Positions 7,956 through 18,926 are shown, counted from the first letter of the stretch. The stretch: DNA of 64,000 nucleotides from Streptomyces sp. SUK 48 (GCF_009650765.1 NZ_CP045740.1:5494001-5558000); one strand, 5' to 3'. The notes: generated by a model from the sequence alone, not told the origin. Numbers and translations are program-made.

Positions 7956-10900
7956 GCGCGACCCTTCAGCACGGCGCCGAGCCCGACACCGAGCCCCGCA
8001 CCGCGCCCGACCCGGTGCCGGGCCCCCTGGACCTGCGCCTGGTACCACCCGCGCTCGCCGCCTGGGCCACGGCGGCGCTCACCCTGGACGCCCCGGCGGG
8101 CCGGACCGTGTGGATCGCGGCCGTCGCCCTGCTCGGCGGGATCGTCCTGCTGCGCGCGAGCCGGGCGGGCCCGGCACCCCCGGGCGCCCCGAGCGGCCGG
8201 CCCGCCTGGGCACGGGCCTCCCTCGCCGCGGTGCTCCTCTGCGTCGCCGCGTCGGCCACCTCCGCCGGATTGCAGGGCGCGGACGTACGGCGCGGACCGG
8301 TCCCCGCACTGGCCCGCCGCTCCGCCACCGTGACCGCCGACATCGAGCTGACCGGCGATCCATGGCTGAGCAGACCCCGGGTGCGCGGGGACCACACGGC
8401 ACCGGCGGCGGTGCTGATCCGGGCCGAGGTGAGGCGCGTCGAGGAGGGCGACGGAAGGAGCACGCGGACTCGGGCGCCGGTTCTGGTGGTGGTCGACGCG
8501 GGGGCCGCGGGGCCGGAGGGGAGTGCCGGACCACCGCCCTTGCGGGGGAGCACCGAGGGGCCTGAGGTACCGGGCAGGGCGCGTGGGGCGGCCGGAGACG
8601 GGTCAGTGGCGGTGGCCGAAGGGTCCGGGACGCCTTCGGACGGGGTGATGGCGTCGGCCGAAGGGTCCGGGACGCCTTCGGACGGGGTGGCGGCGTCGGC
8701 CGAAGAGTCTGGGACGTCCTCGGACGGGATGGCGGTCTCGGCCGAAGGGTCTGGGACGTCCTCGGACGGGGTGGTGGTGTCGGGCGAGGCTTCCGGGGCG
8801 TCATCGGAGAAGGGGGCGGCGTCGGCCGGGGGTTCCCGGGCGCGCGCCGGGCAGGCGGGCTGGCTCGGGTTGCTGCCCTCCACGCGGTTGCGGGTGGGCG
8901 GGCGGCTGGCGCCCGCTCTCGTCGGGGGTGACCGGACGGCGGCCGTGCTCAGGGTGCGGGGGCTGCCCGGGGCGCGGGTCCTGGCGGGGCCGAGCACGGC
9001 ACAGCGGTGGGCGGGGCGGCTGCGGGACGGGCTGCGGGCGGCGACCGACGGGCTGCCCGGGGACGCGCGGGCGTTGCTGCCCGGCCTGGTCGTCGGGGAC
9101 ACCGCGCGGATCACGCCCGAGCTGGACGACGCCTTCAAGGCGACCGACCTGACCCACACCCTCGCGGTCTCCGGCAGCAATCTCACCGTGCTGCTCGCCC
9201 TGCTCATCGGCCCGCCCGGCCTGGCCCGGCTGACCGAACGCCGGGGCCTGGCCCCGCGCCTGGGCCTCTCCCTCAGGGCGACCGCCCTGTCCGCGGGGGC
9301 GCTCACCCTGGGATTCGTGCTGGTGTGCCGGCCCGACCCGAGCGTGCTCCGGGCCGCCGTCTGCGGGGCGATCGCCCTGCTCGCCCTGGCCACGGGCCGC
9401 CGCAGATCCCTCGTCCCGGCCCTGGCCGCGGCCGTCCTGCTGCTGGTGCTGTACGACCCCTGGCTCGCCCGCGCCTACGGCTTCCTGCTCTCCGTGCTGG
9501 CCACCGGCGCCCTGCTGGTGCTGGCCCCGGGCTGGAGCGAGGGGCTGCGGCGGCGCGGGGTGCCGCCGAGGCTCGCCGAGGCGCTGGGCGCGGCCGCCGC
9601 GGCGCAGGCGGTGTGCGCACCGGTCGTGGCGGTGCTGTCGGCCCGGGTGAGCCTGGTGGCGGTGCCGTGCAATCTGCTGGCCGAGGCGGCGGTGGCGCCC
9701 GCGACCGTGCTGGGGTTCGCCGCGCTGGCGACCGCGCCGGTGGCGATGCCCCTGGCCAAGCTGCTCGCCTGGGGCGCGAGTTGGCCGACCCGGTGGATCG
9801 CGGGTGTCGCGCGGGCGGGGGCCGCGCTGCCCGGCGCGGGAGTGGACTGGCCGGGCAACTGGCCGGGGGCGCTGCTGCTCGCGGCGGTCACGGTGGCCGT
9901 CGTCCTGGCCGGGCGCCGGCTGGTGCGGCACCCGTGGTGGTGCGGGCTGTTCGGGGCGCTGCTCCTGCTGGCACTGGTGCGCCCCGCGCCGCTGACCCGG
10001 GTGGTGACGGGCTGGCCGCCGCCGGGATGGCGGTACGCGATGTGCGACGTCGGACAGGGCGACGCGACCGTGCTGGCGGCGGGCGCCGGTGCCGGGGTGG
10101 TCGTGGACGCCGGGCCCGATCCGGCGGCGGTGGACCGCTGTCTGAGGCAGCTGGGCATCACCCGCGTCCCCCTCCTCGTGCTGACCCACTTCCACGCCGA
10201 CCATGTGGCGGGGCTGACCGGGGTGCTGCGGGGGCGGGAGGTGGCCGCGATCGAGACGACGGGGTTCGAGGAGCCCAGACAGGAGGCGGAGTTCGTCGAA
10301 CGAGAGGCGGCCGGGCGGCATATCCCGGTCGTCCGGGCCGTCGCGGGCGAGGAACGGCGCACCGGCCCACTGTCCTGGCGGGTGCTGTGGCCACCGGCCG
10401 CCACGGGCCCACCGACGAGAAGCGGCCCGCTCACCGGACCGGGCCCGCTCACCGAACCTGGCCCACTCACCGGACCGGGCTCACCAACCGGACCCGGACC
10501 GCTCACCGGACCCGGCCCACTCACCGGCCCCGACTCGGTCACCGGACCCGGACCGGTCACCGAATCCCGTCCGGTCGCCGCCCCCGAGTTCGACGGGCCG
10601 AACGATGCCAGCGTGGCGCTGCTGGTCCGCACGGGCGGGCTGCGGCTGCTGTTGCTGGGGGACCTCGAACCCCCGGACCAGCAGGCGCTGTTGAGGTCTC
10701 CGGAGGCGGCGGGGATAGCGGGGGTGGATGTGCTGAAGGTGGCCCATCACGGATCGGCTTACCAGGACCCGGAGTTGATACGGCTCGTGGCACCCCGGGT
10801 GGCGCTCATCTCGTGCGGCACCGGGAACCCCTACGGGCACCCGGCCCCGTCGACGGTGGCCGCGCTGCGGGCCGGTGGCGCGCTGGTGCTGCGGACCGAC

Positions 10901-10975
10901 CGGGACGGGGCGCTCGCGGTGGGCGGGGCCGGAGGCGCGGACCGGGAGGTGAGGGTGACGCGGGACGGGGCCTAG
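7952..10975 (+). CDS. comEC: ComEC/Rec2 DNA-transport channel
   Basis: A 1007-residue polytopic membrane protein. A hydrophobic N-terminal segment and a soluble region lead into the competence membrane domain (HTLAVSGSNLTVLLALL near residue 402), then the C-terminal metallo-beta-lactamase domain (LTHFHADHVAGL near residue 745, and KVAHHGS later). It is unusually long because of two low-complexity repeat blocks: five 14-residue units at about 223-292 and eight 6-residue units at about 825-872. The second sits inside the nuclease-like domain. The start overlaps the comEA stop. The family is firm; function in Streptomyces is unproven. Confidence 0.92.
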   Translation: MSATLQHGAEPDTEPRTAPDPVPGPLDLRLVPPALAAWATAALTLDAPAGRTVWIAAVALLGGIVLLRASRAGPAPPGAPSGRPAWARASLAAVLLCVAASATSAGLQGADVRRGPVPALARRSATVTADIELTGDPWLSRPRVRGDHTAPAAVLIRAEVRRVEEGDGRSTRTRAPVLVVVDAGAAGPEGSAGPPPLRGSTEGPEVPGRARGAAGDGSVAVAEGSGTPSDGVMASAEGSGTPSDGVAASAEESGTSSDGMAVSAEGSGTSSDGVVVSGEASGASSEKGAASAGGSRARAGQAGWLGLLPSTRLRVGGRLAPALVGGDRTAAVLRVRGLPGARVLAGPSTAQRWAGRLRDGLRAATDGLPGDARALLPGLVVGDTARITPELDDAFKATDLTHTLAVSGSNLTVLLALLIGPPGLARLTERRGLAPRLGLSLRATALSAGALTLGFVLVCRPDPSVLRAAVCGAIALLALATGRRRSLVPALAAAVLLLVLYDPWLARAYGFLLSVLATGALLVLAPGWSEGLRRRGVPPRLAEALGAAAAAQAVCAPVVAVLSARVSLVAVPCNLLAEAAVAPATVLGFAALATAPVAMPLAKLLAWGASWPTRWIAGVARAGAALPGAGVDWPGNWPGALLLAAVTVAVVLAGRRLVRHPWWCGLFGALLLLALVRPAPLTRVVTGWPPPGWRYAMCDVGQGDATVLAAGAGAGVVVDAGPDPAAVDRCLRQLGITRVPLLVLTHFHADHVAGLTGVLRGREVAAIETTGFEEPRQEAEFVEREAAGRHIPVVRAVAGEERRTGPLSWRVLWPPAATGPPTRSGPLTGPGPLTEPGPLTGPGSPTGPGPLTGPGPLTGPDSVTGPGPVTESRPVAAPEFDGPNDASVALLVRTGGLRLLLLGDLEPPDQQALLRSPEAAGIAGVDVLKVAHHGSAYQDPELIRLVAPRVALISCGTGNPYGHPAPSTVAALRAGGALVLRTDRDGALAVGGAGGADREVRVTRDGA
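8618..8827 (+). repeat. Five 42-bp tandem repeats inside comEC
   Basis: Five consecutive units of 14 codons, starting from EGSGTPSDGVMASA and drifting to EASGASSEKGAASA. Unit length is a multiple of three, so the frame is kept. The region is hydrophilic and Ser/Gly/Asp-rich, lying in the soluble domain before the membrane core. Confidence 0.85.
10424..10567 (+). repeat. Eight 18-bp tandem repeats inside comEC
   Basis: Eight 6-codon units of the form GPLTGP, with variants GPLTEP, GSPTGP, DSVTGP and GPVTES. They fall in the metallo-beta-lactamase domain between the conserved HxHxDH segment and the KVAHHGS segment. The frame is preserved. Confidence 0.85.
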
Positions 10976-11535
10976 CGGTAGAAGACGGCCACGCCGCCGT
11001 GGTGCGAGCAGGCGCCCTGGTGGTGGGCGGCGTAGGAGTAGGTGCCGTCGTTGCACAGGGCGGTGGCACCGTTGCCGGCGCCGGTCGAGCCGCCCGAGGA
11101 GCCGGAGCCGCCGCCGCTGGACGAACCGCCGGACGATCCTCCCGACGAACCGCCGGACGAGCCTCCCGACGAACCCCCGGAAGAACCGCCCGACGAACTC
11201 CCGCCGCCGCCCGAACCGGTGGCCGGTGCGTGAGCGGTGACGGTCACCTTCACCTTGACGGTCTTGGTCTCCGTGACCGTCGGCGCGGGCTCGGGCGTCG
11301 CCGTCTCCGTGGCGGTGGCGGTCGCCGTGACCGTGGCGGCCGGCCGCACCTTGGCGGCCGTGGGCTTGGCGTCGGACCCGTCGTCCTGACCGCCGGCGCC
11401 GGCTCCGAGGCCGAGGAAGAAGGCGAGCCCGATGGCGGGCAGCACATAACGCTTGCGCGCCCACTTGGGGGCCGTACGGATGGGCGGCCCCGGCGGTTGC
11501 GGTGGCATGGCGTACGGCTGGTACGGGTTGCTCAT
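10972..11535 (-). CDS. DUF3761 protein with membrane anchor and Ser/Gly linker
   Basis: A 187-residue protein. A Pro-rich N-terminus and one hydrophobic helix at about residues 28-45 (YVLPAIGLAFFLGLGAGAG) are followed by a Thr/Val-rich stretch, a long GGSSGGSS linker, and a C-terminal domain of about 28 residues, beginning ALCNDGTYSYAAHHQGACSH, that matches DUF3761. It is probably secreted or anchored with the small Cys/His-rich domain outside. ATG 11535 has GGGGGG upstream; TTG 11547 is possible. Its stop codon overlaps the comEC stop on the opposite strand (CTAG at 10972-10975). Confidence 0.82.
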   Translation of the reverse strand: MSNPYQPYAMPPQPPGPPIRTAPKWARKRYVLPAIGLAFFLGLGAGAGGQDDGSDAKPTAAKVRPAATVTATATATETATPEPAPTVTETKTVKVKVTVTAHAPATGSGGGGSSSGGSSGGSSGGSSGGSSGGSSGGSSSGGGSGSSGGSTGAGNGATALCNDGTYSYAAHHQGACSHHGGVAVFYR

Positions 11536-11676
11536 GGGACCCCCCAAGGTGCGTCGGAGGTAAGACCGTAACTCCGCATGTGATGTTCATGTGAAGTTTT
11601 TGTGCGGAAGTCTCTTGTTCGTGATGCGGCGAAGGTGAGGCGAAAGGGGCATGGGGCGGTCAAATGCGCTCAGTTG

Positions 11677-11690
11677 CGGCGCATGCGCCG
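11677..11690. repeat. Perfect 14-bp palindrome before the YceI gene
   Basis: CGGCGCATGCGCCG is a perfect palindrome 94 bp upstream of the YceI gene, in the divergent region shared with the DUF3761 gene. In a GC-rich genome it may be chance; an operator is the alternative. Confidence 0.35.
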
Positions 11691-11770
11691 GATTCCCTTG
11701 ATGTGGGCCCGTGTTGCCTCGAAAGCCGCAACGGTGATCGAATGGATCTTCGGCAACAGAAGATGTCGAG

Positions 11771-12679
11771 ATGTACAGGGGTGCAGTGGATGTTCGGCCG
11801 CTGGCTGGGGAACCGGACGCACGGGACGCGACCGGCGAGCGCTCTGGGGCGGTTCGGACGCCGGCCGGGGCGGGGGTGATCGGCTGCCGGGTGGTCGATC
11901 CGGTCGACCAGCCCGTCACCGGGGCCGAGTTCACGGTCAGCGACACCATGGGGCGCAAGGTGGTGACCGGGGGGACGGACCCGTACGGATCGTTCCTGGC
12001 GACGGTGCCTGCGGGGGAGTACCGGATCGTGGTGACGGCCGAGGGGTACACGCCCTACCGGGCCACCGTGCTGGTCGCGGAGGACACCCTCGCCTCACTG
12101 GGTGATGTCACCCTCCAGGTCGCCCCGCCGCCGGAGCCGCCGGTGGCGGGTGAGTGGCAGCTCGACGCCGGGCACTCCTCGATCGGCTTCACCGCGCGGC
12201 ACATCGGGCTGGCCCGGATCCACGGGCGGTTCAACTCCTTCGCGGGGGCCGTGCGGATCGCCGAGCGGATCGAGCGGTCGGCGATGCATGTGGTGATCGA
12301 CGCGGCGTCCATCGACACCGGGGTGCGGATGCGGGACGACCATCTGCGGTCGGGGGACTTCCTGGACGTACGGCGGTTCCCGACGCTGGAGTTCTACAGC
12401 GACCGGTTCACGCACCGGGGCGGCAGCCGGTGGGCGGTCACCGGCGCGCTGTCGCTGCACGGGGTGACCCGCACGGTGTCGCTCGACACCGAGTACCTCG
12501 GGCTCGGCAACGGCATCGAGGGCGAGACGCGGGCCGCCTGCCGGGCCACCACCGAACTGCACCGGGACGACTTCACGGTCAGCTGGCAGTCGATGCTGGC
12601 CCGGGGGATCGCGGCGGTGGGGCCGAGCATCCGCGTCGACCTGGATGTGCAGCTCGTGCCCCAGGGACCCGAGGTCTGA
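11771..12679 (+). CDS. YceI family protein with carboxypeptidase-regulatory-like N-domain
   Basis: A 302-residue protein. Residues of about 35-110 form a small beta-sandwich of the carboxypeptidase-regulatory or CNA-B type (CRVVDPVDQPVTGAEFTV, YGSFLATVPAGEYRIVV). Residues of about 130-297 form the YceI lipocalin-like barrel (WQLDAGHSSIGFTARHIG, FPTLEFYSDRF, VTGALSLHGVTRTV). YceI proteins bind isoprenoid or lipid molecules. No signal peptide is visible. The start is uncertain: ATG 11771 has no good ribosome site, while ATG 11790 in another frame (MFGRWLGNR) has AGGGG upstream but terminates at 11879. A lost base between them is possible. Confidence 0.88.
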   Translation: MYRGAVDVRPLAGEPDARDATGERSGAVRTPAGAGVIGCRVVDPVDQPVTGAEFTVSDTMGRKVVTGGTDPYGSFLATVPAGEYRIVVTAEGYTPYRATVLVAEDTLASLGDVTLQVAPPPEPPVAGEWQLDAGHSSIGFTARHIGLARIHGRFNSFAGAVRIAERIERSAMHVVIDAASIDTGVRMRDDHLRSGDFLDVRRFPTLEFYSDRFTHRGGSRWAVTGALSLHGVTRTVSLDTEYLGLGNGIEGETRAACRATTELHRDDFTVSWQSMLARGIAAVGPSIRVDLDVQLVPQGPEV

Positions 12680-12720
12680 CCTGGCGGTCCGGCGCCCAGG
12701 GCGTGCCGGACAATGGCGGC

Positions 12721-12966
12721 GTGAGCGATGTGAGACATGTGCTGGTGCTGCCCGACCGGGACGCGGCGCAGGAGGCGGCGGAGGCGCTCGGGGAGCGGTT
12801 CGCCCTCGACGAGGAACCCCGGCTGCTCCGGGACGCGCTGGCCGGCGAGGACGATGCCGAGGACGCGCAGTGGCTGATCGTGCTGGCCGACGAGGCGGAG
12901 CGGCTGGACCCCCGTGAGCTGGACGAGTTCGCGGGGGAGTGGGAGGGATGGCGCGAGGAGCCGTAG
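12721..12966 (+). CDS. Small acidic protein of unknown function
   Basis: An 81-residue, strongly acidic protein beginning GTG AGC GAT, with no membrane segment or cysteine motif. It reads as alternating helix and strand (VRHVLVLPDRDAAQEAAEAL, then QWLIVLADEAERLDP). No family is recognised. The gene has the usual high third-position GC and sits 41 bp after the YceI gene on the same strand, so co-transcription is likely. Confidence 0.65.
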   Translation: MSDVRHVLVLPDRDAAQEAAEALGERFALDEEPRLLRDALAGEDDAEDAQWLIVLADEAERLDPRELDEFAGEWEGWREEP

Positions 12967-12978
12967 CTCCTTCGGCCC

Positions 12979-13056
12979 GTGAGCCGCGAGGAGCCGTGAG
13001 CCGCGGAGCGTCGTGAGCCGCGGGGAGTCGTCGGCCCTGGGGCACTGTGAGCCGCG
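12979..13056. repeat. Degenerate 17-bp repeat
   Basis: GTGAGCCGCG occurs at 12979, 12996, 13013 and 13047, i.e. at spacings of 17, 17 and 34 bp. It fills the gap between the small acidic gene and holA. It has no ORF and no dyad typical of an operator. Confidence 0.7.
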
Positions 13057-13119
13057 GGGAGCGGCGGCCGCGGCCTCGGGCCCGGGGCGTTGTCGGTGGG
13101 GCGTGGGATGCTTGGTGCG

Positions 13120-14109
13120 ATGGCCAGGAAGACTGCGAATGACGATGTCCTCGCCCCGGTGACGCTTGCCGTGGGCCAGGAGGACCTGCTGCTGGACCGC
13201 GCCGTGCGGGAGGTGGTGGCCGCCGCGCGCGCCGCCGACGCCGACACGGATGTACGGGACCTGACCCCGGACCAGTTGCAGCCCGGCACGCTCGCCGAGC
13301 TGACCAGTCCGTCGCTGTTCGCCGAGCGCAAGGTCGTCGTCGTACGCGACGCGCAGGATCTGTCGGCCGACACCGTCAAGGACGTGAAGGGGTATCTCGG
13401 CTCGCCCGCCGAGGAGATCACGCTGGTGCTGCTGCACGCGGGCGGCGCCAAGGGCAAGGGCCTGCTGGACGCCGCGCGCAAGGCGGGGGCGCGGGAGGTG
13501 GCCTGCCCGAAGATGACCAAGCCGGCGGACCGGCTGGCCTTCGTGCGCGGGGAGTTCCGTACGGCGGGGCGGTCCGCGACGCCGGAGGCGTGCCAGGCGC
13601 TGTGCGACGCGATCGGCAGTGATCTGCGGGAGCTGGCGTCGGCGGTGGCGCAGCTGACCGCGGATGTCGAGGGGACCATCGACGAGGCCGTCGTCGGGCG
13701 CTACTACACCGGGCGGGCCGAGGCATCCAGCTTCACGGTCGCGGACCGGGCGGTGGAGGGGCGTACGGCGGAGGCGCTGGAGGCGCTGCGCTGGTCGCTG
13801 TCGACGGGGGTGGCGCCGGTGATGATCACGAGCGCGCTGGCGCAGGGAGTGCGGGCGATCGGGAAGCTGTCGTCCGCGCGCGGCGGCCGGCCGGGTGATC
13901 TCGCGCGGGAGCTGGGGATGCCGCCGTGGAAGATCGACCGGGTCCGGCAGCAGATGCGGGGGTGGACGCCGGACGGGGTGTCGGTGGCGATGCGGGCGAT
14001 CGCGGAGGCGGACGCCGGGGTGAAGGGCGGGGGCGACGATCCCGAGTACGCCTTGGAGAAGGCGGTCGTGGTCATCGCCCGCGCCGCCCGTTCCCGGGGG
14101 CGCGGGTAA
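13120..14109 (+). CDS. holA: DNA polymerase III subunit delta
   Basis: A 329-residue protein of the HolA family, the clamp-loader subunit that opens the DnaN sliding clamp. The N-terminal part has the family pattern of alternating strands (VTLAVGQEDLLLDRAVREVV, FAERKVVVVRDAQDL, TLVLLHAGGAKGKGLLDAA). Domain III carries LRWSLSTGVAPVMITSALAQ and ARELGMPPWKIDRVRQQ. The length is normal. ATG 13120 (MARKTAND) is chosen because upstream sequence is not conserved-looking. Confidence 0.93.
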   Translation: MARKTANDDVLAPVTLAVGQEDLLLDRAVREVVAAARAADADTDVRDLTPDQLQPGTLAELTSPSLFAERKVVVVRDAQDLSADTVKDVKGYLGSPAEEITLVLLHAGGAKGKGLLDAARKAGAREVACPKMTKPADRLAFVRGEFRTAGRSATPEACQALCDAIGSDLRELASAVAQLTADVEGTIDEAVVGRYYTGRAEASSFTVADRAVEGRTAEALEALRWSLSTGVAPVMITSALAQGVRAIGKLSSARGGRPGDLARELGMPPWKIDRVRQQMRGWTPDGVSVAMRAIAEADAGVKGGGDDPEYALEKAVVVIARAARSRGRG

Positions 14110-14187
14110 TCACCCGGGGGGCGGAGAACCGGAGAAGGGCCGCCCCCGTCCCCGCCCCGCCCCGCCCCGCCCCCAGAGCATGCCGAA

Positions 14188-14226
14188 AACCCCGCCCCCA
14201 CCCTGGGGAAGGGCGGCGGCGGGGTT
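14188..14226 (+). terminator. Terminator after holA
   Basis: AACCCCGCC at 14188-14196 pairs with GGCGGGGTT at 14218-14226, followed by CTCGGTT. A run of CCCGC repeats precedes it at 14149-14172. Confidence 0.7.
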
Positions 14227-14242
14227 CTCGGTTCACGATGCT

Positions 14243-14284
14243 GAAGCCTCACCCGCGTGGCGAACGCAGGCCGCGTGAGGCTTC
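14243..14284 (-). terminator. Terminator facing rpsT
   Basis: A 10-bp inverted repeat GAAGCCTCAC/GTGAGGCTTC with an inner CGCG pairing lies between the convergent holA and rpsT genes and can serve rpsT, whose stop is about 70 bp away. Confidence 0.65.
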
Positions 14285-14356
14285 GGGGCTGCCGGTCGGG
14301 AGCGGATGAGAGAGGGCCCGCTCTTGGTCTTTCCGGCGGTCAGATCAAAGGGAAGT

Positions 14357-14623
14357 TCAGCCCTTGACGGACGCGACCTTGGAAGCAAGCGCCGACTTCT
14401 TGTTGGCGGCCTGGTTCTTGTGGATGACGCCCTTGGAGACGGCCTTGTCGAGCGCACGCGCGGCGGCGCGCTGCAGCTCGGTCGCCTTGGCGGTGTCACC
14501 CGCGGCAGCGGCCTCGCGGGCCTTGCGGATCGCGGTCTTCAGGGAGGACTTGACGGCCTTGTTGCGCAGCCGAGCCTTCTCGTTGGTCTTGATCCGCTTG
14601 ATCTGGGACTTGATGTTCGCCAC
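14357..14623 (-). CDS. rpsT: 30S ribosomal protein S20
   Basis: An 88-residue basic protein with the S20 signature ([20 protein letters not shown] at the N-terminus, then [14 protein letters not shown] and [17 protein letters not shown]). It binds the 5' domain of 16S rRNA in early 30S assembly. The GTG start at 14623 diverges from lepA with about 227 bp between them, which holds both promoters. Confidence 0.97.
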   Translation of the reverse strand: MANIKSQIKRIKTNEKARLRNKAVKSSLKTAIRKAREAAAAGDTAKATELQRAAARALDKAVSKGVIHKNQAANKKSALASKVASVKG

Positions 14624-14850
14624 GAAGGAGCCTTTTCAGGTTCAGGCACGGGGCCGTACAGGTCCCGAGCCGGTGATCCAAAATTTCTCTGATCGTGCCT
14701 CGGGCCGAGAGGGCATGAGGCACAGCCATCTACAGTACCAGTGGCCCTGCGAGCGGCCCAAAACGCCCTTCGGTCCCTCCGCGTGGGACCATGGAGACTA
14801 CGTATCGATCCGACCCGAGGCATAAGGCGCCTCAAGAGACAGGACCCTGC

Positions 14851-16725
14851 GTGCCCGCGACCCCTAACCACGTGCCCGAGCCGAGCCGTACCGCCCCGGC
14901 GCTGATCCGCAATTTCTGCATCATCGCGCACATCGACCACGGCAAGTCCACGCTCGCCGACCGGATGCTCCAGCTGACCGGCGTGGTCGAGCAGCGGCAG
15001 ATGCGTGCTCAGTATCTCGACCGGATGGACATCGAGCGCGAGCGCGGCATCACGATCAAGTCCCAGGCGGTGCGTCTGCCCTGGGCCCCGACCGAGGGCC
15101 CCGACCAGGGCACGACGCACATCCTCAACATGATCGACACCCCGGGGCACGTCGACTTCACCTATGAGGTCTCGCGGTCGCTGGCCGCCTGCGAGGGGAC
15201 CGTCCTCCTCGTCGACGCCGCCCAGGGCATCGAGGCGCAGACCCTCGCCAACCTCTACCTGGCGATGGAGAACGACCTCAAGATCATCCCCGTGCTCAAC
15301 AAGATCGACCTGCCGGCCGCCCAGCCGGAGAAGTTCGCCGAGGAGCTGGCGAACCTGATCGGCTGCGAGCCGGACGACGTGCTCAAGGTGTCCGCCAAGA
15401 CGGGTCTCGGCGTCGAGGCGCTGCTGGACAAGGTCGTCGCGGAGATCCCGGCCCCGGTCGGTGTCGCCGACGCCCCCGCCCGCGCGATGATCTTCGACTC
15501 GGTCTACGACTCCTACCGCGGTGTCGTGACGTACGTCCGTGTCATCGACGGCCAGCTCAACAAGCGCGAGCGCATCAGGATGATGTCGACCGGCGCGACC
15601 CACGAGCTGCTGGAGATCGGTGTCAGCTCGCCCGAGATGCTCCCGGCCGACGGCCTGGGCGTCGGCGAGGTGGGCTATCTGATCACCGGTGTGAAGGACG
15701 TCCGCCAGTCCAAGGTCGGTGACACCGTCACCAGCCAGAGCAAGGGCGCCACCGAGGCCCTCGGCGGCTACAAGGACCCGAAGCCGATGGTGTTCTCGGG
15801 CCTGTATCCGCTGGACGGCTCCGACTACCCCGAGCTGCGCGAGGCCCTGGACAAGCTCCAGCTCAACGACGCCGCCCTCGTCTACGAGCCGGAGACCTCC
15901 GCCGCTCTCGGCTTCGGCTTCCGCGTCGGCTTCCTCGGCCTGCTGCACCTGGACGTGATCCGCGAGCGCCTGGAGCGCGAGTTCGGCCTCGACCTGATCG
16001 CCACCGCCCCCAACGTGGTCTACCGCGTGCTGATGGAGGACGGCGTCGAGTACACGGTCACCAACCCGAGCGAGTTCCCCGAGGGGAAGATCGACGAGGT
16101 CTACGAGCCGGTCGTACGGGCCACCATCCTCGCGCCCACCGAGTTCATCGGCGCGATCATGGAGCTGTGCCAGACCCGGCGCGGCACCCTGCTCGGCATG
16201 GACTACCTCTCCGAGGACCGCGTCGAGATCCGCTACACGCTGCCGCTCGCGGAGATCGTCTTCGACTTCTTCGACCAGCTGAAGTCCAAGACCCGCGGCT
16301 ACGCCTCGCTCGACTACGAGCCCACCGGCGAGCAGTCCAGCAGCCTGGTCAAGGTCGACATCCTGCTGCACGGCGACAAGGTGGACGCCTTCTCCGCGAT
16401 CACCCACAAGGACCAGGCGTACGCGTACGGCGTGCGGCTCGTCGCCAAGCTCCGGGAGCTGATCCCGCGGCAGAGCTTCGAGGTGCCGGTCCAGGCCGCC
16501 ATCGGCTCCCGGGTGATCGCCCGCGAGACCATCCGCGCCATCCGCAAGGACGTCCTCGCCAAGTGCTACGGCGGCGACATCTCCCGTAAGCGCAAGCTGC
16601 TGGAGAAGCAGAAGGAAGGCAAGAAGCGGATGAAGATGGTGGGTTCGGTGGAGGTTCCGCAGGAAGCCTTCATCGCCGTCCTGTCCAGCGATGACAGCGC
16701 GGGTTCGGGCAAGGCCAAGAAGTGA
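14851..16725 (+). CDS. lepA: Elongation factor 4 (LepA)
   Basis: A 624-residue translational GTPase. G1 is AHIDHGKS at about residues 26-33, G3 is DTPGHVDF near 96, and G4 is NKID near 150. The LepA-specific C-terminal domain is complete ([40 protein letters not shown]). EF4 acts on stalled or misplaced ribosomes. GTG 14851 has AGGA nearby and gives the usual start; an in-frame ATG at 14791 would add 20 unlikely residues. The gene diverges from rpsT. Confidence 0.96.
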   Translation: MPATPNHVPEPSRTAPALIRNFCIIAHIDHGKSTLADRMLQLTGVVEQRQMRAQYLDRMDIERERGITIKSQAVRLPWAPTEGPDQGTTHILNMIDTPGHVDFTYEVSRSLAACEGTVLLVDAAQGIEAQTLANLYLAMENDLKIIPVLNKIDLPAAQPEKFAEELANLIGCEPDDVLKVSAKTGLGVEALLDKVVAEIPAPVGVADAPARAMIFDSVYDSYRGVVTYVRVIDGQLNKRERIRMMSTGATHELLEIGVSSPEMLPADGLGVGEVGYLITGVKDVRQSKVGDTVTSQSKGATEALGGYKDPKPMVFSGLYPLDGSDYPELREALDKLQLNDAALVYEPETSAALGFGFRVGFLGLLHLDVIRERLEREFGLDLIATAPNVVYRVLMEDGVEYTVTNPSEFPEGKIDEVYEPVVRATILAPTEFIGAIMELCQTRRGTLLGMDYLSEDRVEIRYTLPLAEIVFDFFDQLKSKTRGYASLDYEPTGEQSSSLVKVDILLHGDKVDAFSAITHKDQAYAYGVRLVAKLRELIPRQSFEVPVQAAIGSRVIARETIRAIRKDVLAKCYGGDISRKRKLLEKQKEGKKRMKMVGSVEVPQEAFIAVLSSDDSAGSGKAKK

Positions 16726-16783
16726 CCGCGGGCATCGGGAAGTAACCGAAGGTAACCACTGGTTGCGTCCGCAAAACGGACAG

Positions 16784-16821
16784 CAGGGGGCCCGTCGTGC
16801 GAAAAGCGCGGCGGGCCCCTG
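16784..16821 (+). terminator. Terminator after lepA
   Basis: A long stem CAGGGGGCCCG...CGGGCCCCTG with a loop containing CGTGCGAAAAGCGCG, about 60 bp after the lepA stop. Confidence 0.8.
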
Positions 16822-16924
16822 TGCGTGAGCGCCGTCACTCCGCGTCGTCGATGCGGGGAAAGAGACAGGGTGAAGCCCCTTACGCAGCGGGCGGTCGCGC
16901 CTTACCCTGATGCCTGCTCGATAG

Positions 16925-16969
16925 TTACTCGCGAGTTAAACAACAGCCCGAACCCCACCGTGAGTTAAC
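16925..16969 (+). promoter_or_regulatory. Putative operator before the acyl-CoA ligase
   Basis: A palindrome ACTCGCGAGT at 16927-16936 is flanked by TT and TA, and GAGTTAA is repeated directly at 16933-16939 and 16962-16968. The arrangement lies 49-90 bp before the start codon and looks like a TetR-type operator. The regulator is unknown. Confidence 0.45.
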
Positions 16970-17017
16970 CCAGCCGCACGAGTACCAACCGCGCTGTCGC
17001 GGGCCCCGGAGGATGTC

Positions 17018-18895
<1,878 letters not shown>

Positions 18896-18906
18896 GGCTC
18901 CCGCCC

Positions 18907-18926
18907 GGCCCGCCGTTCCGGGCCGG
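18907..18926 (+). terminator. Hairpin after the acyl-CoA ligase
   Basis: CGGCCC/GGGCCG with an 8-base loop lies 12 bp after the stop codon. A T-run appears only about 25 bp later, so termination strength is uncertain. The rest of the 178-bp gap holds no recognised site. Confidence 0.5.

Noticed and set aside
14149..14172. CCCGC 5-mer run as a functional element
   Set aside because: Short homopurine/homopyrimidine slippage is common in such GC-rich DNA, and a clear terminator follows.
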